Below, piece by piece: positions 19,419 to 32,125 of a DNA stretch of 37,336 bases (the stretch's first letter is position 1; every line of letters begins with the position of its first letter). The notes under the pieces are model-generated. The model saw nothing but the letters and a program-made list of their open reading frames with translations, was not told the origin of the DNA and did not search any database. The DNA lies in NCBI GenBank assembly GCA_013044295.1, contig JABEUU010000067.1, positions 1 through 37,336 of the forward strand. Reading direction: 5' to 3'. The stretch comes from Candidatus Dormiibacterota bacterium. GTDB taxonomy: Bacteria; Chloroflexota; Dormibacteria; Aeolococcales; Bog-877. The position numbers were made by a program, and so were the translations under genes.

Positions 19419-19889
19419 TCAATACCGGAAGTGGGAGAAGGCCTTGTTGGACTCCGCCATCTTGTGAGTGTCTTCCTTGCGCTTGACCGCCTGCCCCATC
19501 CCGTTGCTGGCATCCATTAGCTCGGCGGCCAGCTTGTCGGCCATGCTCTTGCCATGGCGCGCGCGGGCGCTGCGGATGATCCAGCGCCGAGCCAGGGCGA
19601 GCCGCCGATCGTGCCTGATCTCGACGGGAACCTGGTAGGTCGCCCCCCCGACACGCTTGGGCTTGACCTCAAGGATCGGCGTCGCATTGCGGATGGCGAC
19701 GTCGAACACCTCCAACGGCTCGCGCCGCTGGCTCTTGGCGATTCGGGCCAGGGAGTCGTAAACGATCTGCTCGGCGGTGCTCCGCTTGCCGTTGAGCATG
19801 ACGCAGTTGATGAACTTGGCCAGCCCCTCACTCCGATAGACGGGGTCAGCCACGATGACTCGGCGGGAAATCCTAGCTCGGCGAGGCAT
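19419..19889 (-). CDS. rpsG: 30S ribosomal protein S7
   Basis: S7 organises the 30S head and in E. coli represses the str operon. From the ATG at 19889 the product is 156 residues, the family standard. It starts MPRRARISRRVIVADPVYRS and contains NCVMLNGKRSTAEQIVYDSL and VGGATYQVPVEIRHDRRLAL. The gene begins 1 nt after the rpsL stop. The longer open frame reaching 20066 runs through rpsL and is not coding. Confidence 0.98.
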   Translation of the reverse strand: MPRRARISRRVIVADPVYRSEGLAKFINCVMLNGKRSTAEQIVYDSLARIAKSQRREPLEVFDVAIRNATPILEVKPKRVGGATYQVPVEIRHDRRLALARRWIIRSARARHGKSMADKLAAELMDASNGMGQAVKRKEDTHKMAESNKAFSHFRY

Positions 19890-19890
19890 A

Positions 19891-20325
19891 TCAGCCCTTC
19901 GCCGGCTTATCGCGCTTGGCCCCGTACTTGCTGCGGCCCTGCTTGCGCGCCTTGGTGCCGGCCGTGTCCAGCGCCCCGCGGATGACGTGGTAGCGAACTC
20001 CGGGAAGGTCCTTGACCCGGCCGCCCCGCACCAGCACCACTGAGTGCTCCTGGAGGTTATGTCCAATCCCGGGGATGTAGGCGGTGACCTCGATCTTGCT
20101 GGTAAGGCGCACCCTGGCCACCTTCCGAAGCGCCGAGTTGGGCTTCTTGGGAGTGGTCGTGAACACCCGCACGCATACTCCCCGCCGCTGAGGCGAACTC
20201 TTGAGAGCGGGCGACTTGGTCTTCTTGATCACCGGGCTGCGACCCTTGCGGACCAGCTGCTGGATGGTAGGCAAACTGAACTTGTCCTTGGAGAACGCTG
20301 GCCGTTCCGGGGCGACGGCCATCAT
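19891..20325 (-). CDS. rpsL: 30S ribosomal protein S12
   Basis: S12 is the decoding-centre protein of the small subunit. The core [39 protein letters not shown] and [19 protein letters not shown] is intact, with Lys at the positions usually mutated in streptomycin resistance, so the sequence looks drug-sensitive. Two starts are credible. The ATG at 20325 lies about 28 nt after the predicted transcription start, has GGAGG 13 nt upstream, and gives 144 residues. A TTG at 20274, with AAGGA 9 nt upstream, gives exactly the canonical (M)PTIQQL N-terminus and 127 residues. The ATG at 20361 lies inside the -10 box and is excluded. Confidence 0.96.
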   Translation of the reverse strand: MMAVAPERPAFSKDKFSLPTIQQLVRKGRSPVIKKTKSPALKSSPQRRGVCVRVFTTTPKKPNSALRKVARVRLTSKIEVTAYIPGIGHNLQEHSVVLVRGGRVKDLPGVRYHVIRGALDTAGTKARKQGRSKYGAKRDKPAKG

Positions 20326-20359
20326 GGACGCAAGCGCCCCTCCGGAGGCGCGGTGGTTC

Positions 20360-20388
20360 ATTCTACAGTCAGCCCAGGACCCTGTCAA
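20360..20388 (-). promoter_or_regulatory. sigma-70-type promoter of the str operon
   Basis: On the minus strand a perfect TTGACA (20388-20383) is separated by 17 nt from TAGAAT (20365-20360), the best consensus match in the window. Transcription would begin near 20353 and leave a short leader with GGAGG before rpsL. This probably drives rpsL-rpsG-fusA-tuf and, by read-through, the S10 and spc groups. I see no gene or other clear element between this promoter and the anti-sigma stop at 20632. Confidence 0.85.
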
Positions 20389-20631
20389 ACTCGCAGGTAG
20401 CGTCGGCGCCCCGGCGCCTTCCCCCGCTTCTCGCTGGAGTTCGATTTGGACCCCGCCTGACGCCTCCCTTCCGCAAGCGCTGGAAGCGGGGTCTTCCATC
20501 TCGTAAGGCCCCTTCCCGGGTTTGGGATTGGATCGCCCGATGACAGGACGTTCAGCGGGCGAGGGCCTGGAGCCGTGGCGCCCAAGTGCCCGTTAACGGC
20601 CCCGGCACGTCGCTGGGGAACCAGGGCACCG

Positions 20632-20862
20632 CTATGGCCCTGCCGGCGCTCGGTCCCCGTCGATCCCTTCAGATCCTCCCGGGCCTAGCTCGCGCTGCCG
20701 CCTGAAGTGGTTGTCGATTGCGACCAGCGCGAGGTACAGGTTGGGACAGGTGGCACATCCGGCCACATGGGCCTCCACCAACGCCACCTGGTCCTCGCCC
20801 AGGTCTCCGTCCAGGAGGTCAGAAGCCAGGTCCCGCGCCTCGGCGCAGCTCAGGGTCCCCAC
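20632..20862 (-). CDS. small zinc-finger anti-sigma factor
   Basis: From the GTG at 20862 the product is 76 residues. The motif C6, then H32-x3-C36-x2-C39 (AHVAGCATC), is the zinc-anti-sigma (ZAS/zf-HC2) signature. It is followed by one helix (NLYLALVAIDNHFRRQ) and a short acidic, Gly-rich tail. There is no membrane segment, so it resembles soluble ZAS proteins such as RsrA rather than membrane-anchored ones. GGAGGGA precedes the GTG, and the gene overlaps the sigma gene by 13 nt, a strong sign of a sigma/anti-sigma pair. A longer in-frame start at 20973 would lie deep in the sigma gene. The inducing signal is not known; redox sensing through the Zn-Cys site is an inference. Confidence 0.8.
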   Translation of the reverse strand: MGTLSCAEARDLASDLLDGDLGEDQVALVEAHVAGCATCPNLYLALVAIDNHFRRQRELGPGGSEGIDGDRAPAGP

Positions 20863-21386
20863 TCGGCTCCCTCCGCCAGGGCAGTCACCAGGGCCTGGCG
20901 CCCCCGGCGCAGATGAGACTTCACCGTCGCCAGTGGCAGACCCGCCAGCTCGGCGATCTCCCGTTCCGTCCATCCCTCGATGTCGTGCAGCACCACGGCT
21001 CGATTCTGCGCCGGCGTGAGCCCGGAGAGGGCGCGTCGCAGCACCCGGGCGTCCTCCAGCGCGACTGCCACCCGCTCCGGGTCCACGGTGTAGGCTGGGT
21101 CCCGCCAGAGGGCCTCCCTCCGCAAGGCGAGATCGCGGTTCTGCGTCGAATTTCGGCGCCGAAGGGTGTCCTGACAGGTGTTGATGCAGATCCGCTGCAC
21201 CCAGGAGCAGGCATCCGCCTCCCCGCGGAACTTCTCCCGCCCTACCAGGGCCTTGATCACGGAGTCCTGCACGGCATCCTCGGCCTCCGCCTGATCGCCC
21301 AGCATCGATGTTGCCAGCCGGACCAGGCGAGCCCGTGCCGGTTCAACGCAGGCCAACAACTCCTCTTCGCTGAGCGGCACCGCCAC
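20850..21386 (-). CDS. ECF-type RNA polymerase sigma factor
   Basis: A 178-residue sigma-70-family protein with only regions 2 and 4. Region 2 (about residues 20-80) contains AEDAVQDSVIKAL and SWVQRICINTCQDTLRRR. Region 4 (about 115-170) contains LTPAQNRAVVLHDIEGWTER and the helix-turn-helix EIAELAGLPLATVKSHLRRG. It would redirect RNA polymerase to a small regulon. The GTG start at 21386 has a weak ribosome site; a GTG two codons later is possible. Its stop overlaps the anti-sigma gene. It lies between rpoC and rpsL, where most bacteria have no gene or an L7Ae-like gene. I cannot assign an ECF subgroup. Confidence 0.9.
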   Translation of the reverse strand: MAVPLSEEELLACVEPARARLVRLATSMLGDQAEAEDAVQDSVIKALVGREKFRGEADACSWVQRICINTCQDTLRRRNSTQNRDLALRREALWRDPAYTVDPERVAVALEDARVLRRALSGLTPAQNRAVVLHDIEGWTEREIAELAGLPLATVKSHLRRGRQALVTALAEGAEWGP

Positions 21387-22637
21387 ATGATCCCGCAGTG
21401 AGAGGCCTCAGCGGATGAGTAGACCGAGCGCGAGCGAACCTGGCCGGCCCAGGGCCGGCAGCTGAGGGCCGCCGTCCGGACCTGGGCTGTGCCACCCCCA
21501 CTGCCATGGGGGTCAGGCGGAACCGGCATCAGTGCCTCCCAGGTGCCCTGACCCCGAGAGGCGCCCGCCACTGGCAGGGCCGCACCCCTGCCGCCATGAC
21601 CGCGCCCACCAGCTGGGCCACCAACCGTGCGCCTCCCATCGGGTCGCGTGCCGAGTTCGCCCGCCGCCAGGATGGCTTCCGGTAAGTGGAAACTTTGACC
21701 ACAATGAAGCTCCGCGCCAGGGGTCTGCCGTATTCCCTAAGCGCAGCCAGGGCGCCCACCGTCGAGGGCCCCCTCACCCCTTTCCACAGTCGATCCGTCT
21801 GCAACGCGATCAGATCGTCGTCGATGCCCGTCGGCGCACGGGAGGGGTCAAGGAGGGGACGGTGCCCATCGGCGCCCGGTTCAAGCGGAAGGTCGACCCA
21901 GTCGCGTCCGGAAGTTCCCGGCTCCGTGCTGCGCTGAACCCAACGGCGGGTCGGGACACCGCCCGGTCGGCGCCGCGGAGGCGAGATCTCAAGCGAGGCT
22001 CGACCGGAGCCGCGTTGGCGATCTGCCCGGCGATGGCCGGGCCGGCAACCACTTCTCGCGGGACGACTTGCTTGCCCGTCCCAGCCGCCACGCTCCTCCC
22101 AAGCCCCTCCCTCCGCCTGAACCGGCTTCGCCGCTCTGGTCGGAAAGAAGACTGGTCCTGCGTGGCCGCTGGCGGTCCAAAATTCGCCCGCTGCGAACTG
22201 GGCCCCTGCTGGCCAGCCGTGATCGCCGGCCCCACTGTGGCATGGCCCCCCTGCCTTCAGCCCAATCCCGCCCTCTGCCGGTTGACAAGCGGGGCCTCGA
22301 TCATCTTCCGAACTAGGTGCGCCACCACTCTGGAGTCCAGTTGGCTGCGCCGGAGCGACTCCTCTCCCCCGATATCGAGCTGGGCCGCCGCACCAACGGG
22401 AGGTCGCCCCCGAAGCGCCAATTCAAGGCCAGGCAGTGACCTCCCTCGGGCGCCTGCGTGGTGGCCCAGCAACGAGCTTCCTGCCAGGTTCCACGCCCAG
22501 CCCCAGGGGCATGATCGGGCGCTGCTGAGGCTCGCTAAAGCAAGCGTGAGTGTTGGCTCCCAGGATCCCCATCATCCGGCCGGCAGACACCAAGATTTGC
22601 TTCACCCAGCGCGCCCGACCACACGGGGAGCGGGATC
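21387..22637 (-). other. 1.25-kb region without a confident gene
   Basis: This gap between the rpoC terminator and the sigma gene is by far the largest in the minus-strand cluster. Open frames exist on both strands but none has a recognisable family, and several are mutually overlapping high-GC artefacts. Visible structure includes inverted repeats at 22025-22042 (7-bp stem), 22060-22082 (6-bp stem), 21494-21513 (7-bp stem) and 21443-21459 (7-bp stem). I found no sequence resembling RNase P RNA, tmRNA, SRP RNA or tRNA. The sigma gene promoter should lie here but no clear element was found. Confidence 0.5.
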
Positions 22638-22670
22638 CAGGTGGCGCCCGCCCGAGGCGGACGCCACCTG
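22638..22670 (-). terminator. hairpin terminator after rpoC
   Basis: Starting 4 nt after the rpoC stop, the minus strand forms a near-perfect stem of about 15 bp. CAGGTGGCG pairs with CGCCACCTG, then a G-T wobble, then CCGCC pairs with GGCGG around a TCG loop. No U-tract follows, as is common for terminators in GC-rich genomes. It marks the end of the rplJL-rpoBC unit. Confidence 0.75.
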
Positions 22671-22674
22671 CTGC

Positions 22675-27036
<4,362 letters not shown>

Positions 27037-27141
27037 GGCTTGTCCGCCTCCTGGCGAATTGGTGGGTGAGGAAGGGTCCGGGGGCGGTCGCCTCGCCGAG
27101 ATCGGCCGCTCCGGTCAAGAGTCTGCGAACTAAGGTCACGC

Positions 27142-30100
27142 CTATCTGCCGATGTCCTCGGCGTCGTCCCGCTCGTCGCGTTCGAGGTTGATTCCCAGTC
27201 CGAGGGGCATGTCTGGCATGTCATCCTCCGCGAAAACGATCTGCTCCTCGTTCTCGGACATGATCTCGACCCCAAGGCCCAGCCCTTGGAGCTCCTTGAC
27301 CAGCACCCGGAACGACTCTGGAATCCCCGCGTCCAGGGTGTTGTCGCCCTTGACGATCGCCTCATAGGCCTTGACCCGGCCGACAATGTCATCCGACTTG
27401 ATGGTCAGGATCTCCTGAAGGATGTGACTGGCCCCGTAGGCCTCAAGCGCCCACACCTCCATCTCGCCAAAGCGCTGTCCACCGAACTGGGCCTTGCCTC
27501 CCAGCGGCTGCTGGGTGACCAAGCTGTAGGGGCCGGTGCTCCGGGCGTGGATCTTGTCCTCCACCAGGTGGTGAAGCTTGAGCATGTAGATCATCCCGAC
27601 CGTGATGGGCTGGTCGAAGGGCTCACCGGTGCGGCCGTCGCGAAGCACGATCTTGCCGTCCCGGGGCAGCCCCGCACGCTCCAACTCATCCTCGATCTCC
27701 GACTCCGAGGCGCCGTCGAATACCGGGGTCGCCACCTTGATGCCCAGGGCCGAGGCCGCCCACCCGAGGTGAGTTTCCAGCACCTGGCCGAGGTTCATTC
27801 GGCTGGGAACGCCCAGTGGGTTCAGGACGATCTCGACTGGCGTTCCGTCTGGCATGAATGGCAGATCCTCGATCGGGAGGATCCTGGCCACCACACCCTT
27901 GTTGCCATGGCGGCCAGCCATCTTGTCACCCTGGCTGATCTTCCGCTTCTGGGCTACGTAGATCCGGATCAGCTCGTTCACGCCGGCCGGTAGTTCGTCC
28001 TTGTTGGTGCGGCTGAAGTGCTTGACGTCGACGACCACGCCCCGCTCTCCGTGGGGAACCCGAAGAGAGCTGTCGCGGACCTCCTTGGCCTTCTCCCCGA
28101 AGATGGCCCGCAGCAGGCGCTCTTCGGCCGACAGCTCGGACTCCCCCTTGGGAGTGGTCTTGCCGACCAGGATGTCGCCCTGCTGCACCTCGGCACCCAC
28201 ATAGATGATGCCGCGCTCGTCGAGGTTGCGGAGACTCTCCTCGCCCACGTTGGGCAGCTCTCTGGACACCTCCTCCGGGCCCAGCTTGGTCTCCCTGACC
28301 TCCACCTCGAACTCCTCGATGTGGATCGAGGTGTACTTGTCCTCGCGCACGACGGACTCGCTGATTAGGATGGCGTCCTCGTAGTTGTAGCCCTCCCAGG
28401 GCATGAAGGCGACCATGACGTTCTGTCCCAGCGCCAGCTCGCCCTTGTCGGTGGCCGGCCCATCGACCAGCACCGTCCCCTTGACCACCCGGTCTCCGGG
28501 ATCGACGATGACCCGCTGGGAGAGACAGGTGCCCTGGTTGCTGCGGACGAACTTGTGGACCCCGTACCAAACGTCGCGCCCCTCCCCGTCGGGATGGAAG
28601 AGGATCCCCAGGCCGCTGTCCTGGCCGCTGCGCACGATCTTGACCCGATCGGAGTCCACCTCCGCCACCGGGACGTTGATGCCAATGACGGTGCCATCGG
28701 CGGGGGCAACGATCAGCTCGCCGCTGTCCTTGGCCGCGTAAAGCTCCATGCCGGTACCCACCACCGGGGAGTCGGTCGCCACCAGGGGCACCGCCTGGCG
28801 CTGCATGTTGGAACCCATCAGCGCTCGGTTGGCGTCGTCGTGCTCCAAGAAGGGGATCATGGCCGTCGCCACCGACACGATCTGCTTGGGCGACACATCG
28901 ACGAAGTCCACATCGGTGACCGGCACATCCTTGAAGGTGTGCCGGGTCCTGGCCGGGGTGTGCTCCACCAGGAAGCTGCCCTCGGCCGTGATGGGAGCGT
29001 TAGCCTGGGCGACCGTGTACTTGTCCTCCTCGTCGGCGGACAGGAAGTAGACCTCATCGGTTACCCAGGGGCGGATCTTGATCTCGGGGATGGAGGCCTG
29101 CGCCAGCTTGGCGACCTCCTTCTGCCCCAGAACCGTCCCCGCCGCTAGCCCAGCCGCCTCCTCGCGGAGCTCCCGACCCAGCACCCGCTCCCTGTCCTGC
29201 TCCATCTCCAAGCTGTGGTAGACGCGCCGCAGGGGGGTTTCGATGAAGCCGAAGTCATTCACCCTGGCAAAGGTCGCCAGGGACCCCATCAGTCCGATGT
29301 TCGGTCCCTCGGGGGTCTCGATCGGGCAGATCCGACCGTAGTGGCTGTGATGAACATCTCGCACGTCGAATCCCGCCCGCTCCCTGGACAGGCCACCCGG
29401 GCCCAGCGCCGACAGCCGCCGCTTATGGGTCAGCTCCGACAGGGGGTTGGTCTGGTCCATGAACTGGGAGAGCTGGCTGGAGCCGAAGAACTCCTTGATC
29501 GCCGCCACCACCGGCCGGGCGTTGATCAGCGAGGCGGCGGTGACCGTGGTCGCGTCGCAGATGGTCATCCGCTCCTTGATGATCCGCTCCATGCGCAAAA
29601 GGCCGGTGCGGAACTGGTTCTGGAGAAGCTCCCCCACCGCCCGCACCCGGCGGTTACCGAGGTGGTCGATGTCGTCGGCCTCTCCGTGGCCGTTGTTGAG
29701 CTCGATCAGACGCCGCAGGATGTTGATGAAGTCCTCGTGAGCAAGGACCCGCAGATCCTTGTCCTCTGCCCGGGCGCGCGCCTCCGACTCGGAGAATCCC
29801 AGCCGCTTGTCCAGCTTGAAGCGCCCCACCCGTCCCAGATCGAAGCGGCGCGGGTTGAAGAACAGTGCCTGCAGGAGGTTGCGCGCGTTCTCCACCGTGG
29901 GCGGATCTCCGGGCCGGATCTTGCGGTAGAGCTCGATCAGGGCCTCGTTGACGTCATGGCTCGGGTCCTTCTCCAAGGTGGCATCGATGTAGCGGTGCTC
30001 GGGGTCGACGTCGACCTCCTGGAAGAACTGCCTGATGTCGTCGTCCCCGGGATATCCCAAGGCCCGGATCAGGGTGGTCGCCTGAAACTTCCGCTTGCGG

Positions 30101-30672
30101 TCGATCTTGGCGGTCAGGATGTCCTTGTTGGAGGTCTCAATCTCGAGCCAGGCGCCCCGGTTGGGAATGAACTTGACCGCGTAGAGAGGCCGCCCGGTGA
30201 CCGGGTGCTCGGCGCCGGCGGTGAAATACACCCCTGGGGAGCGGACCAGCTGGCTGACCACCACCCGCTCGGTGCCGTTGACCAGGAATGTCCCCTCCCC
30301 GGTCATCATCGGGAAGTCGCCCAGGTAAACCTCCGACTCCTTGATCTCACCGGCGCTCTCGCCGGTCTTGATGTGGAGCCGAGTCATGATCCGCAGCGGC
30401 GCGGCAAAGGTCATGTCCCGATTGCGGCACTCCTCCTGGTCGAACTTGGGCTCCCCGAAGCTGTAGTCGAGGAAGCGGAGCTCATAGTTCTTGCCGGTGT
30501 AGTCCGTGATCGGATTGATCTCGTCGAACAGCTCGCGCAGCCCCTTCTCGACGAACCAGCGAAATGAGTTCAGCTGGGTCTCTATGAGGTTGCCCACCTC
30601 GAGCATCTCGGGGATCTTCCCGTAGCTGAGACGGGTGGGCGCAGCAGGCAGGGCAGCACGAATTGGGGGCAT
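27142..30672 (-). CDS. rpoB: DNA-directed RNA polymerase subunit beta
   Basis: The beta subunit forms half of the catalytic cleft. The 1176-residue protein lacks the large insertions of proteobacterial RpoB. The rifampicin region is wild type: [20 protein letters not shown] starts at residue 399, with D406, H416 and S421 at the common resistance positions, so the enzyme should be rifampicin-sensitive. Other landmarks are [32 protein letters not shown] and [21 protein letters not shown] lies 9 nt before the ATG. It ends with a short acidic tail ([11 protein letters not shown]). Confidence 0.99.
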   Translation of the reverse strand: MPPIRAALPAAPTRLSYGKIPEMLEVGNLIETQLNSFRWFVEKGLRELFDEINPITDYTGKNYELRFLDYSFGEPKFDQEECRNRDMTFAAPLRIMTRLHIKTGESAGEIKESEVYLGDFPMMTGEGTFLVNGTERVVVSQLVRSPGVYFTAGAEHPVTGRPLYAVKFIPNRGAWLEIETSNKDILTAKIDRKRKFQATTLIRALGYPGDDDIRQFFQEVDVDPEHRYIDATLEKDPSHDVNEALIELYRKIRPGDPPTVENARNLLQALFFNPRRFDLGRVGRFKLDKRLGFSESEARARAEDKDLRVLAHEDFINILRRLIELNNGHGEADDIDHLGNRRVRAVGELLQNQFRTGLLRMERIIKERMTICDATTVTAASLINARPVVAAIKEFFGSSQLSQFMDQTNPLSELTHKRRLSALGPGGLSRERAGFDVRDVHHSHYGRICPIETPEGPNIGLMGSLATFARVNDFGFIETPLRRVYHSLEMEQDRERVLGRELREEAAGLAAGTVLGQKEVAKLAQASIPEIKIRPWVTDEVYFLSADEEDKYTVAQANAPITAEGSFLVEHTPARTRHTFKDVPVTDVDFVDVSPKQIVSVATAMIPFLEHDDANRALMGSNMQRQAVPLVATDSPVVGTGMELYAAKDSGELIVAPADGTVIGINVPVAEVDSDRVKIVRSGQDSGLGILFHPDGEGRDVWYGVHKFVRSNQGTCLSQRVIVDPGDRVVKGTVLVDGPATDKGELALGQNVMVAFMPWEGYNYEDAILISESVVREDKYTSIHIEEFEVEVRETKLGPEEVSRELPNVGEESLRNLDERGIIYVGAEVQQGDILVGKTTPKGESELSAEERLLRAIFGEKAKEVRDSSLRVPHGERGVVVDVKHFSRTNKDELPAGVNELIRIYVAQKRKISQGDKMAGRHGNKGVVARILPIEDLPFMPDGTPVEIVLNPLGVPSRMNLGQVLETHLGWAASALGIKVATPVFDGASESEIEDELERAGLPRDGKIVLRDGRTGEPFDQPITVGMIYMLKLHHLVEDKIHARSTGPYSLVTQQPLGGKAQFGGQRFGEMEVWALEAYGASHILQEILTIKSDDIVGRVKAYEAIVKGDNTLDAGIPESFRVLVKELQGLGLGVEIMSENEEQIVFAEDDMPDMPLGLGINLERDERDDAEDIGR

Positions 30673-30759
30673 GGGCTAAAGTTCTCCAGGCAAGCGCAGA
30701 CATAGGGTGAACTTCACAGTGGCGGAAGCTCAATGCTACCACACTGCGGCGTCACACCT

Positions 30760-30775
30760 GCTGGGGCACCCCAGC
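30760..30775 (-). terminator. hairpin in rplL-rpoB spacer (possible attenuator)
   Basis: GCTGGGG pairs with CCCCAGC around two bases, so probably six pairs with a four-base loop. No U-tract follows on the minus strand. Together with the hairpin at 30787-30809 it fills the 135-nt spacer before rpoB. In E. coli a partial terminator in this spacer sets the ratio of L7/L12 to RNA polymerase; a similar role here is an inference. Confidence 0.4.
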
Positions 30776-30786
30776 CTAGCGGTTCA

Positions 30787-30809
30787 AGGACGGCTCGGGA
30801 GTCCGTCCT
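30787..30809 (-). terminator. hairpin at end of rplL (possible partial terminator)
   Basis: On the minus strand AGGACGG and CCGTCCT form a 7-bp stem with a 9-base loop. The stem includes part of the rplL stop codon, so ribosomes finishing rplL would disturb it. No strong U-tract follows. It is likely a weak or translation-sensitive terminator. Confidence 0.45.
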
Positions 30810-31191
30810 ACTTGATCTCGGCGCTCGCGCCTGCCTCCTGGATCTTCTTGGCGACGGACTCAGCCTCCTCGCGAGTGATCCCTTCCTTGACCGCCTTTGG
30901 GGCACCGTCGACTAGGTCCTTGGCCTCTTTCAGGCCCAGGCCCGTGATCTCCCGCACCGCCTTGATCGCGGCGATCTTCTGATCCCCGGCGGCGGTCAGG
31001 ACGACGGAGAACTCAGTCTGCTCCTCGACCTCGGCCACAGCCCCTGGGCCGGCAGCCACCGCCGCCATCGCGACCGGAGCGGCAGCGGTTATCCCGTACT
31101 TCTCCTCGATCAGCTTCTTGGCGTTGACCAGATCCAGCACGGTCCAGTCCGCCAGCGCTTCCACAAAGTCCTCGACTTTAACCTTGGCCAC
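30808..31191 (-). CDS. rplL: 50S ribosomal protein L7/L12
   Basis: L7/L12 dimers form the flexible stalk that recruits translation GTPases. The 127-residue acidic protein has an N-terminal dimerisation helix region ([20 protein letters not shown]), an Ala-rich hinge around [20 protein letters not shown], and the C-terminal domain with [20 protein letters not shown]. The GTG start at 31191 has GGAGGAG 7 nt upstream, a strong site that fits its multi-copy stoichiometry. It follows rplJ after 70 nt. Confidence 0.98.
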   Translation of the reverse strand: MAKVKVEDFVEALADWTVLDLVNAKKLIEEKYGITAAAPVAMAAVAAGPGAVAEVEEQTEFSVVLTAAGDQKIAAIKAVREITGLGLKEAKDLVDGAPKAVKEGITREEAESVAKKIQEAGASAEIK

Positions 31192-31261
31192 TTGCTATCT
31201 CCTCCGCTCACTAACCTTCCAATCCACCGACTTGGTTCGCTTTTGATATGAAGAGGGCTGG

Positions 31262-31810
31262 TCAGGCCGCCTCCGCCTGCTTCGCCTCCAGAAGCCCAAC
31301 AAGGTCCCGGACCGGCGCCTCCAGCAGCCCCGCCAGCTGCGCCATCGGGGCCTCGAGCACGCCCAGAAGCTGAGCCATCAGCACTTCGCGAGAGGGCAGC
31401 TCCGCCAGCTGCCTGACCTCGGCCGCGTTGAGGGCGCGGCCCTCGGCGATGCCACCCCGGACCATGTCGGGGCGGCGGTTGGCCCGCGCGTACTCGATCA
31501 ACAGGCGAGCGGGAGCGCTCAGATCGTCGTAACCAATGGCGAGAGCGGTCGGCCCCACCAGCTGGCCCTGGAGCTCGGCCAGACCGGCCTGCTCGCTGGC
31601 CCGCCTGGCCAGGGTGTTCTTGACCACCACGTAATCGATCCCCGCGCCACGAAGAGCGGCTCGAAGCGTCTCCAGCTGCTCCACGGTCAGACCCCGATAG
31701 TCCGACAGCACGGCGCTGCTCATCCGGCCCAACTTCTCGGCCAGCTCGGCCACGTTGCGCTGCTTCTCCTCGGGAATGCGGGCGGCACCATGCTGCTTCG
31801 CGGCGATCAT
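31262..31810 (-). CDS. rplJ: 50S ribosomal protein L10
   Basis: L10 anchors the L7/L12 dimers to 23S rRNA and usually represses its own mRNA. The 182-residue product has MSSAVLSDYRGLTVEQLETL and VVKNTLARRASEQAGL in its globular domain. The C-terminal helix contains two near repeats, APMAQLAGLLEAPVRDLVGL, as the L7/L12 platform. The ATG at 31810 is chosen over an opening at 31840 because GGAGG lies 9 nt upstream. An L10-type leader and promoter precede it. Confidence 0.97.
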   Translation of the reverse strand: MIAAKQHGAARIPEEKQRNVAELAEKLGRMSSAVLSDYRGLTVEQLETLRAALRGAGIDYVVVKNTLARRASEQAGLAELQGQLVGPTALAIGYDDLSAPARLLIEYARANRRPDMVRGGIAEGRALNAAEVRQLAELPSREVLMAQLLGVLEAPMAQLAGLLEAPVRDLVGLLEAKQAEAA

Positions 31811-31966
31811 CCGTCTCCACCTCCTGCCCCCGGGATCCAAGAGTCAGGCTGGAGCGGAGACCAGGTGGCGTCACCTGCTCCCAACTGGTCACCTGCGCGG
31901 GGTGGGATTTTGAGCACTGCTGCCCCCGCGGTCTCGGGCGCCGGGGAACGCGACTGTTCCAAGCGA
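31811..31966 (-). promoter_or_regulatory. candidate L10-type leader of rplJL
   Basis: About 155 nt separate the predicted transcription start from the rplJ ATG. On the minus strand CGCGGGG (31930-31924) pairs with CCCCGCG (31902-31896), next to an AGACCGC element like those in known L10 leaders. Then GCAGGTGAC occurs twice (31896-31888 and 31878-31870), followed by CCACCTGG (31868-31861). Either copy could pair with CACCTG, giving two exclusive hairpins. L10 autoregulation through its leader is known in many bacteria; identity as that family is inferred from position and these features. Confidence 0.55.
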
Positions 31967-31972
31967 GGGTTG

Positions 31973-31978
31973 AGTATA
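31973..31978 (-). promoter_or_regulatory. candidate -10 element of the rplJL-rpoBC promoter
   Basis: TATACT on the minus strand lies in an otherwise very GC-rich spacer, about 165 nt before rplJ. No good -35 hexamer is found 16-19 nt upstream. A perfect TTGACA at 32034-32029 is too far away (about 50 nt) to pair with it. The hexamer is the same as in the rpmG promoter. Confidence 0.45.
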
Positions 31979-32049
31979 CCGCACGGCGCCCGGAGCCCCG
32001 AGTCCGCAACTGCGACGAGGTCCCCAGGTGTCAACCGCGGCGGGTCGGC

Positions 32050-32082
32050 AGAGAAGAAGCGCCCCGGCGGTCGCCAACCGGG
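32050..32082 (-). terminator. weak terminator after rplA
   Basis: On the minus strand CCCGG (32082-32078) and CCGGG (32067-32063) form a 5-bp stem, with a smaller CGGT/ACCG pairing inside. It is followed by a pyrimidine tract GCTTCTTCTCT (32060-32050). It would separate secE-nusG-rplKA from rplJL. The stem is short, so this is a moderate call. Confidence 0.4.
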
Positions 32083-32125
32083 CAGTCTCCGCCGGCTGCC
32101 CCGCGGCCCATCCGGCTCCCTTCGG

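Noticed and set aside
20359-20361. ATG at 20361 as the rpsL start
   Set aside because: It overlaps the TAGAAT -10 box of the str promoter and would not be in the transcript.
21810-22235. 141-codon minus-strand frame in the gap before the sigma gene
   Set aside because: The translation is Arg/Pro/Ala-rich without domains or a convincing start; it looks like a chance frame.
21532-22674. Long plus-strand frame from 21532 into rpoC antisense
   Set aside because: It has no ribosome site, low-complexity Pro/Arg/Ser translation, and continues as antisense of rpoC.
29215-30567. 450-codon plus-strand open frame opposite rpoB
   Set aside because: It is the antisense of rpoB with no family features or ribosome site.
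32029-32034. Perfect minus-strand TTGACA upstream of rplJ
   Set aside because: No -10 lies 16-19 nt downstream; the TATACT is about 50 nt away, so they do not form one promoter.
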